Shown here one piece after another: positions 33,273 to 44,960 of a DNA stretch of 64,000 nucleotides. A program made the position numbers and the translations under genes. A model generated the notes under the pieces. That model saw only the letters and a list, made by a program, of their open reading frames with translations. It made no database searches and had not been told where the DNA came from. The stretch's first letter is position 1; every line of letters begins with the position of its first letter. The stretch spans positions 186,001 to 250,000 of the forward strand of contig ML991808.1 in assembly GCA_010094025.1 (NCBI GenBank), given 5' to 3'. The DNA is from Viridothelium virens (lineage: Eukaryota; Ascomycota; Dothideomycetes; Trypetheliales; Trypetheliaceae).

Positions 33273-36200
33273 ATGTTGCCACGCTCGACAAAGCACACTT
33301 GTATGTCAGCCCATGCGTTTAGTTTGCTATGGGCATCATGCAAAAACGGACCGGGAAGTTACTCGTAAAGGTTGACTGTGGTAAAAATGAATTATGCACT
33401 CGCAGCACTGCGGAGCTTCCATGTTATGCGATCTCCCATAGCTGCAGACAGTGACTTGCACCTCCTCTAATATCTTTGCCTGTTCATACTCATCTGTCGT
33501 TCTCATGCTTTCGTAACCACCAATCTCATGCTATTGTAGTGTACTCTGCAAGCTCGATGAAGAGTTCTGAAGCACGCAAGTATCGATACAGTGCACCATT
33601 CTTGACGCAGCCAGAGAGTTCGCACTGGAGCTGAGGATTGTACTTGTATATCGAGGGGCCATATGTTGTCGTTTCATTTCAGCCGCGAAGTACTCAATAC
33701 ATTGCTGCACGATTCTTTGGAGATATCTGAATGGGCCAGTGCATTACCGGGGACTCTTTTGAGACCTTTCAGATAGGACCAACTAGACTATAACAGTAGT
33801 ACTCGGCACAAAACCCTGCAAAAATAATCATCGCCCAGACACGTCAGATCCATGTCTGGTCCAGGTTGACAGTGTTCATCGATATTACCATCCAATTATG
33901 AACAGTGAATCTGAAGCACATGGACCTGTATGGGAAATTGAGGATGGCTTCCAGTGGATGGGATTACCAAGGTTGTTTGTCTCTCTTCAAATCACATCCC
34001 GCATTCTTGATTTTCCCAATGACGTGCGCTGTTGAGACGTAAACACTTATCGAGTGATATCGAAACAACGTACCTGATCAGTCACGCGTAGCTCCTGTAC
34101 ATCACACATCAACACTCCATATCATTTCGGTTAATTCTACAGCCATCACCTTGGTAAACAACTCGCGTAGTTGATCCACGCTAGCCGCCGCCGTTCTGTA
34201 AATATTTAAGGCTTTCACTCCCTCCCAGGACCTTCTCCCTTCCTTTCTTTAGTTGAGGCTCTACGCACCTGGAGGCGACCTACAGGGAAACCTCACAGAG
34301 TACGGATGGTTTGAAAAACCGTACTTCGAAACAGGGACGGCATACCTCGATCAGACCATTGTGCCCTTCTTGGTCGCCCTCACTACGCATTTTGTGTCAC
34401 GCGTGTCTTCCTGAGGCAGGCTTGAGCCCAGCACGTTCGCCCCCGATGATGGGGTCACGATCGCACTTCTTGTAAAGCCATAAATCGCCCGATTGTGGGC
34501 CCAACGTGGCCAGTAGTCGAGGTTTTTTCGAGATCGGTCAGGCGCTCATTATAATCGGGGTAGCCTGCACTCCTCACATTCCCCGGTCGATACCAGAAGG
34601 GTCGTAGGACTTCGGTCTTGCGCTTTCGTCGTCGATCTTCGCAGGCAGCAGAGCGTTGAAACCCTCTACATGAACTGACCACTCATGTGGAGGAGGGAGG
34701 CGGACTTAGAGAGCGGCATCTCTTGTCTGAAGTCGCTGCTTGTGTACCAAGAGCCTGGCATCCGTCCAATGGCGGCTCTGTGATAGGTTCGAACGGAGTT
34801 GCGGCTGGGGTTGGGGTCCCCCGAAGTTTGCGCTTTGCGTTCAGCCTGGGTCGGTGGGATAGCCACTCAGGTGTAATGGCCTTGCAGCCAGGGAGAAGTT
34901 GCGAGAGTCGAACCAGTGGAGGTTGCTCTGACTTCTCACCAAGGTGTGTCTCCTCCTTCTCGCTTTAGACTGACTAGGTAACATGGTGTCTGCCTTCTTT
35001 GGCACCGACTCGGCTTTGTCTCTCTTGCACTCCCCGGAGACAAAGCCCTCTTCTTTTTTTTTTTTCATCATAGCCTCTGCCTTGCGTGGAGCTTTGGGGA
35101 AGAAACGTGTTTGAGGATTATGGTGATTTTACGCGGGACTCGGAGTTCTCCCAGCACCCAATCTGGTTAGCTGCTTTTTTTTTCTATTTCAACCACTTGA
35201 TCTCGCAACCGGCGTTCCAACCAATGAGTGGCAACCTACCTTCAGTCACGACAGCTTACATTAGCTGAAGCGGACTAGTCGCGAAGAATTGCATATGATC
35301 CGACGACGCTTCCGAGCTTATTGTAAGTGCCTTGGCTTTTGCTTTGTTTTCGAGGTAGGCGGAAAAACGCAAGTACAATGTGAACATTACCTGAGTGTGG
35401 AGGATTTCTCATGATCTATGACTATCAGCGATGTCTTTGTTACTTGCTTATCATCATTGTCTGGCAGATAAGGCGATTAAATGTTCCTGTTTCAATGCCC
35501 CAACCATTTGTGTCAGCTCGCAACATTCGACTCTTCTTTCACGGTATTGCCTACCTTTTAATGCCTTATTGTCCTCCACTTCTTTGAAACCTACCTACGA
35601 TCTCCGGCTCTGATCAATACCGGCAAGGTTTGTTTCTAATCTAATACGAAACTACCGCATTATCATGAGAGTGGGCAGCAGCGCGTCAAGCTTCTTTGTT
35701 CGACCCAGCAGGCAGGTTCAAATCAAACACCTCGCATCTCCATAGACACGCTCAATCTATCACTTCCCTAAAACTCCGACAGTACTATATTTGGACTCTT
35801 GACTGCAATATGCCTTCTCGAAGCATCGATAAATATATCCGGTGATCAATCAACGGCGAGGACTCGGGACTAGACCACAGCAAGCTAGCCTACAGCCTAT
35901 TCCAAGCCAGCTCAGAGACAGACTCCCTCTCCCGTTAGAGCGGAGTGAATGGCAAAACTTCATATGCAGGTCCTCTTACGAGATCGGACTTGCGGTGGGC
36001 TCGCTTCTCATCTGCGTTGGAAAAAAAGGGAAAACCGGCGCGAACGAGAGCAGATCAAGGCGAAGCTATGGGAGGAGCTTTGCGAAGCCGGAAGACGAGT
36101 AGAGAGAGATAGAGTTGTGGCTAGGCGAGGTAAGGGGAGCTTGATCCGCTCCAATAGCTGGTAAGCAGTTGATGAACCGACCCTGTTTTCAGCACACTTG

Positions 36201-36477
36201 CGAGTGGGTTCTTTGCCATGTGAGATAAGTCAACTGCTACTTGTGATTCCATTAATATACCTGGTCTGATACCTTCGTTGCATCAAGTCACGCTTAAGTT
36301 ACCTGGCACTTATGACTCCTAAACGCATGGATCATCGAAATGTGTGCTATGAGTTTGTCCTTTCTACATTAAATCTTGATCCTAGTTGACGAGTACTGAT
36401 CTTGCGAGACTGGGCCCTTGAACATACTGTAAAAGCAAAGTATAGCCACGGTTCTCTAACATTATTATCAAGATGAC
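33273..36477. other. 3.2 kb gene-poor spacer with coding-like scraps
   Basis: No complete gene found. The stretch at about 34254-34413 (plus) reads 53 codons without stop with a balanced amino-acid composition (YAPGGDLQGNLTEYGWFEKP...), and 34455-34682 (minus) is another short protein-like frame; neither has an ATG-to-stop structure I trust or a family I know. They may be exon fragments of a decayed gene. Homopolymer T runs are at about 35051-35065 and 35175-35183. No tRNA or terminal repeats seen. Confidence 0.4.
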
Positions 36478-37068
36478 CTAACCCTGTGACCTTTTCTCAA
36501 AATCACTCCAGTCTTGCAATAAGTCCTCAAATATGCGCCCATCTTCTGGCTGATCATTATCGCTGCTCTTGATGGGCAACGGCCCGGCTTCTTCTAGCGC
36601 CTCCCCAAGCTCGGTCGTGTCACCCTCACGGTGTCGCTTCCTACCACCAGCCTGCAGCCAAAAACTTAAACACGTCAGCAGTATAACCAGTCCTACTTCA
36701 TGCCAGCGATCTTTCCCTGCACCCTCCTGAAGCGCAAGTTGCGACGTCTGCCAATTTCTTCGCTCATCTGCGATTCGGATACGGCCTTGTCGAGGCTTGG
36801 TTCGAAGTCCTCTTTTCTGATTTCCTATTTCGCTTATCGTGTATAAACTATTCACACCAGCTCCAAGGTGCTGCTTTCTCCTGCCAAGGGAATGGGATTC
36901 CAGCATCCACCTATGGTGAAAGTAATACTCCACTTGTCCATTCAACACTCCGCGGGGACCGTATCTGGGTTTACCCAAAATGGGGTGTTCATGTCGACAG
37001 CTTTGCTTAATTTGTGTTTGTAAGCTTGACGTGTTGCATATTAAATTGGTGAACTTGTTTCGTAACAT
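36478..37068 (-). CDS. Hypothetical protein with one membrane segment
   Basis: Single ORF of 196 aa starting at an ATG, with a TATA-like ATATATATTAA about 80 nt upstream. The C-terminal part has one hydrophobic stretch (VGLVILLTCLSFWLQAGG, ~residues 126-143) and an acidic tail (LLQDWSDF). I recognise no family. It lies alone in an otherwise gene-poor interval between the HeLo and HET genes. It may be a lineage-specific gene or a chance ORF. Confidence 0.35.
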   Translation of the reverse strand: MLRNKFTNLICNTSSLQTQIKQSCRHEHPILGKPRYGPRGVLNGQVEYYFHHRWMLESHSLGRRKQHLGAGVNSLYTISEIGNQKRGLRTKPRQGRIRIADERRNWQTSQLALQEGAGKDRWHEVGLVILLTCLSFWLQAGGRKRHREGDTTELGEALEEAGPLPIKSSDNDQPEDGRIFEDLLQDWSDFEKRSQG

Positions 37069-38370
37069 TTCGAAAGCGAGTAATTGGGAAGCGAGACGCT
37101 GAGATTCAAGAAACGATGAAAACGGACGATAGTTCGTAGCCTATGCTTTAATATATATGTATCGAGGCAAACTTGGGGACCTTCAATTTGCAACATTCAC
37201 ATGCCAAAATCTGTCGTGTTCCACGGACGAGTTGGGGGTTTGAGGACTTCCCTAAACAGAATTCTTGGTACGGTTCAATAATAGCTGTATTGGAAAACAT
37301 AAAGTTTTGCCCATCCCACGAAGGGGGGATTCTTGTCTTCCGGTAATAGAGTAAAATCCCGTAGCTACTTCATTTCAACAAATCCCCAAATATACGGATA
37401 GGCAATCATATCCGTACAAGGTCCAAGCGCCCTCGACAAGATTTCAAGTGTGACAATTTTGGTGTATATTGTCTGCGACGAATAAGGCCCGACAAAGCAA
37501 CTTGTCACGATAGAAATGCGACTCCACATTTTTGCGCAAAGGAGGGGTAGTCTGCGGCCTAGGATATCTAGACTCGAATTGGCCCCTTCTTGGCTCCAGT
37601 GGCTTCCCTAAAGAATGAGTCTCCCATACCTTCGGTGGAAGTACTCCGGGGTGTTGGAACCCAAAGCGCTGTTGTAGATCAACCTGAAGGTTTCCAAATT
37701 AGGCGTAGTGCAGTTGAGGCACCCACCCGCTTGCCCTGAAACCTAGATTAGGTAGGTATAGAGTAGAGTACCAAGAATTCCACCATAACAGCATCAGCTC
37801 AGAACCTCGACGAGTGCACGCCTGTTAGCGTGGTACTGTATCAAGATCTATTGCAGACTATAGCATACAGATCCGATGCGAATCATTGCCTTGGTCTCAC
37901 CGCTATTGACACGATCATTCGGCGACTCGCAATTCGTTGCCAAGTCATCACCTATGCGATCTGCGGAGGCAGTGCAAACAAGGGGCAGCGAATCCAGAAC
38001 TTGCAATAAAATTCCAAATACGACTACCTGGTTCACTTCAATTAGGTACGCAGAAAGCTATCCAAGCTGTATCAACCGAGCACAATTTGGTAAATACTTC
38101 TGACGTCTATGAATTCTCTAGTATCCTCAGTGGATCTTAGCCACGGCGTTCTCTTTTCTCTTCTCAATCCAATCCTAAAGACCGGAGGGGATGAGAATTA
38201 GTACCACCTCCCTGAGAAATAAGTCGGGCTTAGAACTTTCATACCCCTGAATCCACGACACATGTTGCGGATTCTCTCCCTATACTTTCCGGGTGGCTTA
38301 TCTGCCAAGGATATTCATATGTCAGAGGTCTTACGGTAGACTGTCTAGACCAACATCTTTCTTTCCAGCC
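37069..38370. other. Intergenic upstream of HET gene
   Basis: Short overlapping frames only. TAGGTAGGTA at 37749-37758. This interval should contain the HET-gene promoter; nothing else identified. Confidence 0.45.
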
Positions 38371-40475
38371 ATGTCCTTATGTAAGTCTGACAACTTTAGA
38401 TTCATGATGCTCCCCAACATATAAATGGCTGGAACTGCAGAAGTCTAATCTCCTGATCTCCACAGCGATTTGCAATAGATGTAAAAGGATACCTCTCGCA
38501 CCTCCAAGGCTTGAGTTCAGGGTTCAACATCATTCGACGTTCGAAGAGTTGGATGATTCGGCCCGGAACGGATGCCGTATTTGTCTTCTGTTTAGAAAAG
38601 TGCTGCTGGAATACTATTCCTACCATCTATCATGCTCAGCAGAGCATGCAGAATCTTACCATCGATCGATAGACCAGAAGTACCCACAAAAAAGACATGA
38701 GCAGAGCGGTGAAGTGGAAGCCTGTGCATTTTTCGTTGAACTAAGTGAGTCTTATCTTGACGACATTTCTACGCGAGATGAGCTTGCATTTCAGGGATTG
38801 AAGTATGTTCGCCAGGATCCTGCGTCTGCCTATTATCCGCTGGATCTCGTATACCCTTACGTAGACGTGCTTTCTCTATCAGGTACACCTAACATCAATA
38901 GCTGCTAACGCCACTCATGCTGACAGCAAATAAGGTAGCACAGGTCAAAAACTGTGGAACATTATGGGCAGACCAGTCCCACCTGTGATTGACTTTCAAT
39001 TGGCTGAGTCTTGGCTTTCTGACTGTTGTCAAAATGACGAGTCCTGCTCTACAGCGTCTGACGCTCGACTACCCACACGTATTCTTGATTTGGGTCCTCC
39101 GAATTCCTCTCAAGACCTGTGCGTATTGGTCACCGGCGAAGCATACGAGCGCTACGCAACTCTAAGTCACTGTTGGGGAACATCACGTCCATTGGAGCTG
39201 AAATCACAGAATTTCGAGGATTTTCAGAAGAGAATTGCCTTCGATACTCTACCGAAAACATTTCAAGATGCTGTTACCGCCACGAGATCACTCAGGCTAC
39301 GATATCTCTGGATAGATTCGCTGTGTATTATACAGGACTCTCGGTCTGATTGGGAGGATCAATGTGCTAAGATGGCACAAATCTATGCAGGCTCATTTGT
39401 GACTCTAGCTGGTCCGGCAGCATCCGGCTGCCAATCTGGGTTCCTCTCTTTACGTCCGATACCATACCACTTACAACTGGAAGTCTCGGATGGTGAGAAC
39501 TACGATAATATCATCCTCGCATATAATAGCACAAGACGGCTATTAGGAAGATTTAAGCCGGAACCAAATTCTCCGCTAGCTGAAAGGGCTTGGGTGTTAC
39601 AGGAGAGGCTCCTTTCCCGCCGAATTCTCTACTTCGGGAGTACAAGAATGTACTTCGAGTGCTTCACGAAGACCCGATTCGAGGACTGCCATTACCCTAA
39701 AGTTTGGGATCCCATCAGCGCTGGTATGGTTAGGAAACTAAGGATCGCGCATATCGGATCCTTTCCTGAGTGTTTTGCGTATTGGGAAGAGCTTATCACA
39801 ACCTATTCACGTATGAAGTTGACTCATGCGACTGATAGGCTTCCTGCCCTGTCTGGTCTTGCTTCAGACTTTCAAGGGGTAATCGGGGCCCGATATCTGG
39901 CCGGAGTGTGGGAGAATGACATTGTGAGGGAATTAGCTTGGAGAATCTTATCCAATGAAATGGTCAAACCTCCAGCAATATTGTCATCCGACTACATTGC
40001 TCCATCTTGGTCGTGGGCTGCTGCCAGTCGAGGCATTCATTTCGCGTTTGATAACCGTGACAAGCCGATGCACACTGGCATCCGGGTAGTGGATTCTGAC
40101 GTGACTATAAAAGGACTTAATCCACTCGGCGCAGTGGAGCATGGATGGATCGATTTAAAGGGTATGGTGCTGGACTGTGTTGTTGAACAAGACCTGGAGA
40201 GAGAACTCCCTACTTATTATGTTCACTCAGGTGAACCTCATTACGACGAGCTATCGGCATATTTCCCGGATAATCCTCCAACACCTGAACAGCTCGGATC
40301 TCCTGCAATGCTGCTCTATTTAGGTCAAGATGCTAGCGCAAAATGTGCAGCCCTGGTCATTGAGCCGATCGTCCAGAACAAGAATGCATTTCGGCGGACT
40401 GGTCTGGCTTTTGGTACTAATCCCTTACGTGGCAAGTTTGAAGATGCCTACGAGAGACAATTACGCATGTTATAA
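38371..40475 (+). CDS. HET-domain (heterokaryon incompatibility) protein
   Basis: Three exons: 38371-38380 (ATG TCC TTA T), 38466-38882 and 38944-40475, giving 652 aa; introns 85 nt (GTAAGT..CAG) and 61 nt (GTACAC..CAG). The second acceptor could instead be at 38934, adding three residues in frame. The N-terminus has the usual C-x-x-C and GCRICLLF pair seen before HET domains. The HET domain begins at YATLSHCWG (residue 213) and continues with LPKTFQDAVTATRSL, RYLWIDSLCIIQD, DWEDQCAKMAQIYAGS. Such proteins trigger non-self-recognition cell death in Pezizomycotina, often with an STAND or other partner. The C-terminal ~290 residues show no second domain I can name. It lies 5 kb from the HeLo-pseudokinase, also a death-domain gene. 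Confidence 0.88.
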
Positions 40476-40479
40476 TAAG

Positions 40480-40811
40480 CTATTCTCGAAGTTCAATTCT
40501 TGACATTGAACACTGTTGGCTAGGGATTAGGGATAATTCACAGTATTCTTCCTTCCGGATGTCATCATAGCCTACTATGTGCCAAGATGTCCAACTTTTG
40601 ATTCTGCTAGTCCCTGACTCCACCGCTTTCATGACGAGCCACGAAGTATCGGGAATCTGCTGCTTAAGAATCGGAATGACAGCTTCTGCGTGCTTTGCAG
40701 GATCTGGAAGCATGCTTTGGGCGACAGCGTCGTTCGTAAGGCTGCAGCATGAGTGCGTGCAAGAATGGGAATATCTTCAAGGGTCGCGACCTCAATACTT
40801 GTAGATGCCAT
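40480..40811 (-). pseudogene. GNAT N-acetyltransferase remnant
   Basis: Reading from an ATG at 40811 (MASTSIEVATLEDIPILARTH) the frame is GNAT-like for ~30 codons. At about 40731-40738 the coding sense moves to another frame, where NDAVAQSMLPDP and ILKQQIPDTSWLVMKAVE continue the acetyltransferase N-terminal pattern. A one-base loss in the host gene would explain this, and no splice sites do. The second frame stops at 40480 after only ~115 residues, before the acetyl-CoA-binding motif, while fungal relatives are usually above 200 aa. The remnant is therefore both frame-broken and truncated. Its 3' end abuts the HET stop codon (40475), which suggests the loss of its C-terminus accompanied a rearrangement here. 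A MITE-like element starts 47 nt upstream of its ATG. Confidence 0.6.
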
Positions 40812-40857
40812 GGGAATGACTGTGATACAGTCACCCGCCGAAGGTACTGCCCTATCC

Positions 40858-41035
40858 ACCAAAAGAGGCCAGCTTTAACAGTAATTATCTCAACAAAACT
40901 ATTACATAACTATTTAGTCCTCGATTGTTTATGATATGGTGGTCTTTCGCTATATTGAGATTTACATTAAATTTTTAATATTAATAGTGTGTATTTTGTT
41001 GAGATAATCACTGTCAAAGTTGGCAAATTTTTGGT
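40858..41035. mobile_element. MITE-like element with ~41-bp terminal inverted repeats
   Basis: The left end (40858-40898) and the right end (40994-41035) are inverted copies matching at most positions, with a few substitutions and one indel; both contain CTCAACAAAA / TTTTGTTGAG as the inner end and ACCAAAA / TTTTGGT as the outer end. The ~95-bp core is strongly AT-rich and has no ORF. At 178 bp, non-coding and TIR-bounded, it fits a MITE, presumably mobilised by a DNA transposase elsewhere. A TA target duplication is possible (TA at 40853-40854 and around 41034-41037) but not clean. No second copy was noticed in this window. Confidence 0.7.
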
Positions 41036-41529
41036 ATATGGAGCAGAACTTTTGGCGAGTGACTGTGATAGAAGAATGATTCGATAGCTAGAGCGTGAAG
41101 GGAAAGGTTGAGTAGAAGGGAAGTGGCGGTAAGTCAAGGCTACTTGGTGATTCGCGGGTCTCCACCGAAATCCTTAGGGGCCGAGGGTAGATACTGTATC
41201 ACATTGCCACTACTCAGTATTCCTATAGATGAAGACTAATGAAGAAGCGCCAAGACTGGCACTCGATAATAGCGAGGGGATTTTATCCCATGAGTCAGAC
41301 TATGTTTCGCAGCTCCAGGTTCGACAAAATCCTAAGGACGAAGTTGATTCAGCGAGAGATGAGGTCGATTTTAAGACTAGAGAGATTGACAACTGAGATG
41401 GGACACTGCCAACGGTGTCGGCCCATGTAATACTGAAAACCATGATCGAAGATGAACAACAGATCAAATTCTATGCCAAGCCTTCCGCCTTTCCACTTCA
41501 GTCTTCAGGTGAGCCAAATCACCCAGCCG
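41036..41529. other. Intergenic between MITE-like element and small secreted protein gene
   Basis: Two frames of 63 and 106 codons are antisense or chance. Nothing supported. Confidence 0.45.
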
Positions 41530-41907
41530 TTAGAAAGTACTGCAGTTAAACCCGCTCACAGCCGGGTACTCCTGACTCAGCACACGATTCACCACCAAAA
41601 TTCCGTCAGCATCCGGCCCGTCGAAGTACAGCTGCGTATTGCCATTCCCGTCATCAATGCATCGCCAATTCAAGATCAGGCCACTCGCATCTTGGAGGGC
41701 GTGGTAGACATTGTCACATCCGGTGCCGTTTGCGTACGTAACGCCGATGTCGATATCAAAGGATTGGGATAGGACATGATTTGTCACGTAGCAGGACTGA
41801 GTATTTGGAGCCACAGTCCGTTTGTTGACGGTCGGAGCGGCGAGGGAGGGGCTGATGCCGGCGCAGCTGAGTGCTAGTAGGGCAAATTTGAAGACTTGAG
41901 AGTACAT
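41530..41907 (-). CDS. Small secreted cysteine-containing protein
   Basis: Single exon, 125 aa. A clear signal peptide (MYSQVFKFALLALSCAGISPSLA) is followed by a short propeptide ending in the dibasic Lys-Arg of PTVNKR, a likely Kex2 site. The mature ~95 residues contain four cysteines (SCYV, TGCDN, WRCID, FNCST), enough for two disulfides, and many Asp/Asn/Gly. The protein ends with a cysteine five residues from the C-terminus. I recognise no family; size, secretion and even cysteines are those of small secreted proteins often studied as effectors or wall-associated proteins, but no such role is shown. The promoter side (41908 onward) holds no other gene for 3 kb. Confidence 0.75.
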   Translation of the reverse strand: MYSQVFKFALLALSCAGISPSLAAPTVNKRTVAPNTQSCYVTNHVLSQSFDIDIGVTYANGTGCDNVYHALQDASGLILNWRCIDDGNGNTQLYFDGPDADGILVVNRVLSQEYPAVSGFNCSTF

Positions 41908-44900
41908 TGTAGAGGACGTATGTGAGGGTCGAAGATGGAGTTTATCTGGATGAGGAGGTGCGGTGACAATAAAGATCTTGGGGTTTGGTACTTCGAAACC
42001 GATTCTCTGCTGCTGTTGTCTAAGATGATATATTTGATGTGCAAACGCGCGGCCTTTTATAATTCAGCATGCCTTGAATTCTCGAGCTTCGTAGAAGATG
42101 TGGTTGGTCAGAACTCCGGAACAAAGAAAATAAAACTCTGCGCTCCTGGAGAGAGTTAATCGTTGGTTCTCAAAGTCAATCACAAGCAATACGGTGTCAC
42201 GGCGTCCAATCTCCAAGATGTGCACCCCCAAGCTCTCGCGTAGGAAGTCTTCGTTGTTTACCTGAAAACTGGAAGACTTTACTCCTGACCAATTTCATGG
42301 CTATGACTCGTAGCAAATTGCTCTTTGTCTGTATTCTGCTGACCTTGTCTTACGTCGCCATCCTCTTGGAAAATGTCTCATCCTATCAAGTGTTGCACTA
42401 GAGACTTACTTTTCCAGTTTCTATGGTACAAATGTGGCAGCACTGTAGTTGATGTATCTCCGGCATTGATCGGCAGAAATGATGTAGCTCAATGAAAATG
42501 TCACTCGAGAGGGTTAAACAAGCCTCTGCAACTTATCTATCTTCCCAAAACAGCAAGTTTCTGATCTGGAAATGCTCAGTTGCCTAAATGATAAGAACTG
42601 AATGTTAGCGCTGTGGGAAACGAATACGAGACTAATCCCGCTGTGTGCTAGCAGCCATTCATGCATCTCAAAGACCCTGAGCAATACCTATAAGTTGTTC
42701 TCGCATTTGGATGCTCTATCTCCGCGACTCAAGTTTGGTCTTGCCCGACTGTTATGGTGCACTGGACGCTGACGTGTAACCAAAATTTAGAGCCTTGGTC
42801 TTTCCCACGCTCTTCAGGCCACGCGTTTTCTCGTAAAACCCTCCCCCTCCAGCTGCTCCACATACGCCGCAATCTCTGCCACACAACACTATCCAGTTGA
42901 TCCGCTGGCTCATTATCGATCACAGCCTCATGAAGCCGCATGCCAGTCTGCTCAGCCGGAATCATGTCAATACAGCCCTCCTGTCCACCTGATCGGATCA
43001 TCGGCCCGGAAATAACCACAAAGCGGACGAATCTGTCCAACACTGGCTTGTTTAGCCCAGGCTAAGACCGTGGGCCGGCATGAAGCGACGAAGCGACGCT
43101 AACACCACTGCCTCTCGCTTCGTCCACTAAAGATCTGTGCACTGACTCAGCAGTTCGCAACATAACCGTTTGAGCCGTTGGTCAAGGGTATCTGCGACTG
43201 CCACCGAAGTTATCCTGATGCTACTAATGACTTCGCGTAGAACGCCTGGCAATGAGGTGGGGTTGAACCACCACGCAGTGAGCGGCTAGCCTCCTCAGTC
43301 CTCTGATGGCGCTGACGTTGCAGGAGCGGAGCATGTGGTACTCATTCCGGAGAGAATGTTTGGCATCTAAATGCAGGATTACGTACACCTCTCCTGATGT
43401 TTCTTTGAAGCAAGCATCTCAGTGGCCAAGCCTAGGAGCCGGCTGTCGTCCAGTGAAAGACAACTTTGGGTCATCTGACGGCCAGTTTCGTGGTGTCTCC
43501 CTGGGAGCCTTGTGCCATGAAGCGGATCATGCTCTTGCTCGAGCTTGAAGCGAGCTGGCGCTGAATCTATTCAGTGAAGAAACGTGTCACACTAGTTAGG
43601 AGCCTATTCGCTGTTCGAAACAAACTTATCAAGGAGTGACTGGTCTATAGATGCCAAGATTTGATGATGTTATCTCCTTGCCCCGGTCGATCACGTTGTC
43701 GCCGAAGCCCGCTTGGATCTCTGGCACCATTTTGCCTGCTGTGTCTGCTTCGAGGCATTCGACATGGCTATTCACGGCGTCGGACGCGTTGAGGATTCGA
43801 GGCTGGAGGCGTACAATGCTACCGACCCGATAGAGACTGGTCATAGGAATCATTTCTGCCCGAACAGAAGGCTGCCTTAGACTTCATACCATGTTAATGT
43901 ATGCAGGTAGCCCTTCTCCGTGTGATATCCATTAGATGCTCGTACTATACTGGAAAGACAGTCCCTCGTGGGTTTGCAGGAGCAACTCCTACGCGATCTA
44001 GATAGACAAAGGCTACCTTAGTTCGACATGCGATAGGGCGGGTCTGGCGAACATTGGGCCTTCTACCAGTCCCTTTCCTCAAGCGAAACTGTACACAAGT
44101 CATCGCTACCAACTTTCGGCGATTCTTGCTCAGATCTTTCTGGTACTTTTTCCATACATCTTCGCGTAACAATTCACTGATCAGCCCTGCCGCGAATTCA
44201 CATCAACGCTTTCCTCTTCCTCCAACCGCTGGGACAGAGCAGCGTTTTTTTATCTTCATTTGACACAAGCTTATTATGAAGGTAACGGGCTTCGATTCGC
44301 GAATGTGCATCTGTATTAGCTACGACAATGGAGAAACACTATTTGACAGCAATTCAGGTCGCCTTGTTAAAACCGACTTCACGCGCCTGATCGGTCTGGG
44401 GTCGAGCACGGAGTAATCACCAATCCGACGGAGATTCGCATTTCACCGATGACATGCAGTATTCAGGTGTCGTCCAGATATGATGTTCCCGCACTTGGGC
44501 ACTCACAGTTGAGAATACGAGAGCGTAGCATTGAATAATGTGAACCTCGCCAATAATGGCTAGTCACTGTTTGATTGGTTTGACCTTGACTGTTGCTGGA
44601 GAATTGGACCCGGGTTCAGAGACTCGAAAGATATCAGAGGTCAACAAATAACCGAAAGTGAAGACCGCTGAGGATTGCAAGATGGACATGGGCTGCTAAG
44701 TCCGATTGGCCCTGGCGACTACCAGTAGGAGATAAGCGGTTAACTCCAGCTAGTTTCCTTACCTAACTTATCTTTGTAGGGCATTGCTTATTTTCTGAAG
44801 GAGCCGAAGTCTCCCAACAGCCAATGCAGGCTGCACTTCAATCGCTTTGCTCTTAGGAGTTCCTTCTTCGTGAATAACTTCGCATGTGCCGTTGAGAGCG

Positions 44901-44960
44901 ACCACAGCCTATGTAGCTCCATACCTCTCGGACTGACGTACAGTCTGCATTTCGCTTGCA
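41908..44960. other. 3 kb gene-poor spacer
   Basis: Frames of 60-104 codons on both strands (for example 42729-43043 minus, 43629-43853 minus) overlap each other and match nothing I know. A tRNA T-arm look-alike at about 43258-43274 was rejected. The part before 41908 is presumably promoter of the secreted-protein gene and the part before 44961 of the NmrA-like gene. Confidence 0.45.

Noticed and set aside
35842-36164. Two overlapping plus-strand frames with charged sequence
   Set aside because: The longer begins at GTG, the two frames conflict, and no intron model joins them convincingly.
43230-43345. tRNA-like T-arm (GGTGG TTCAACC CCACC) on the minus strand, with a partly pairing acceptor stem
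   Set aside because: No A-box or D-arm at the right distance and the implied length (~100 nt) does not fold as a standard or intron-containing tRNA.
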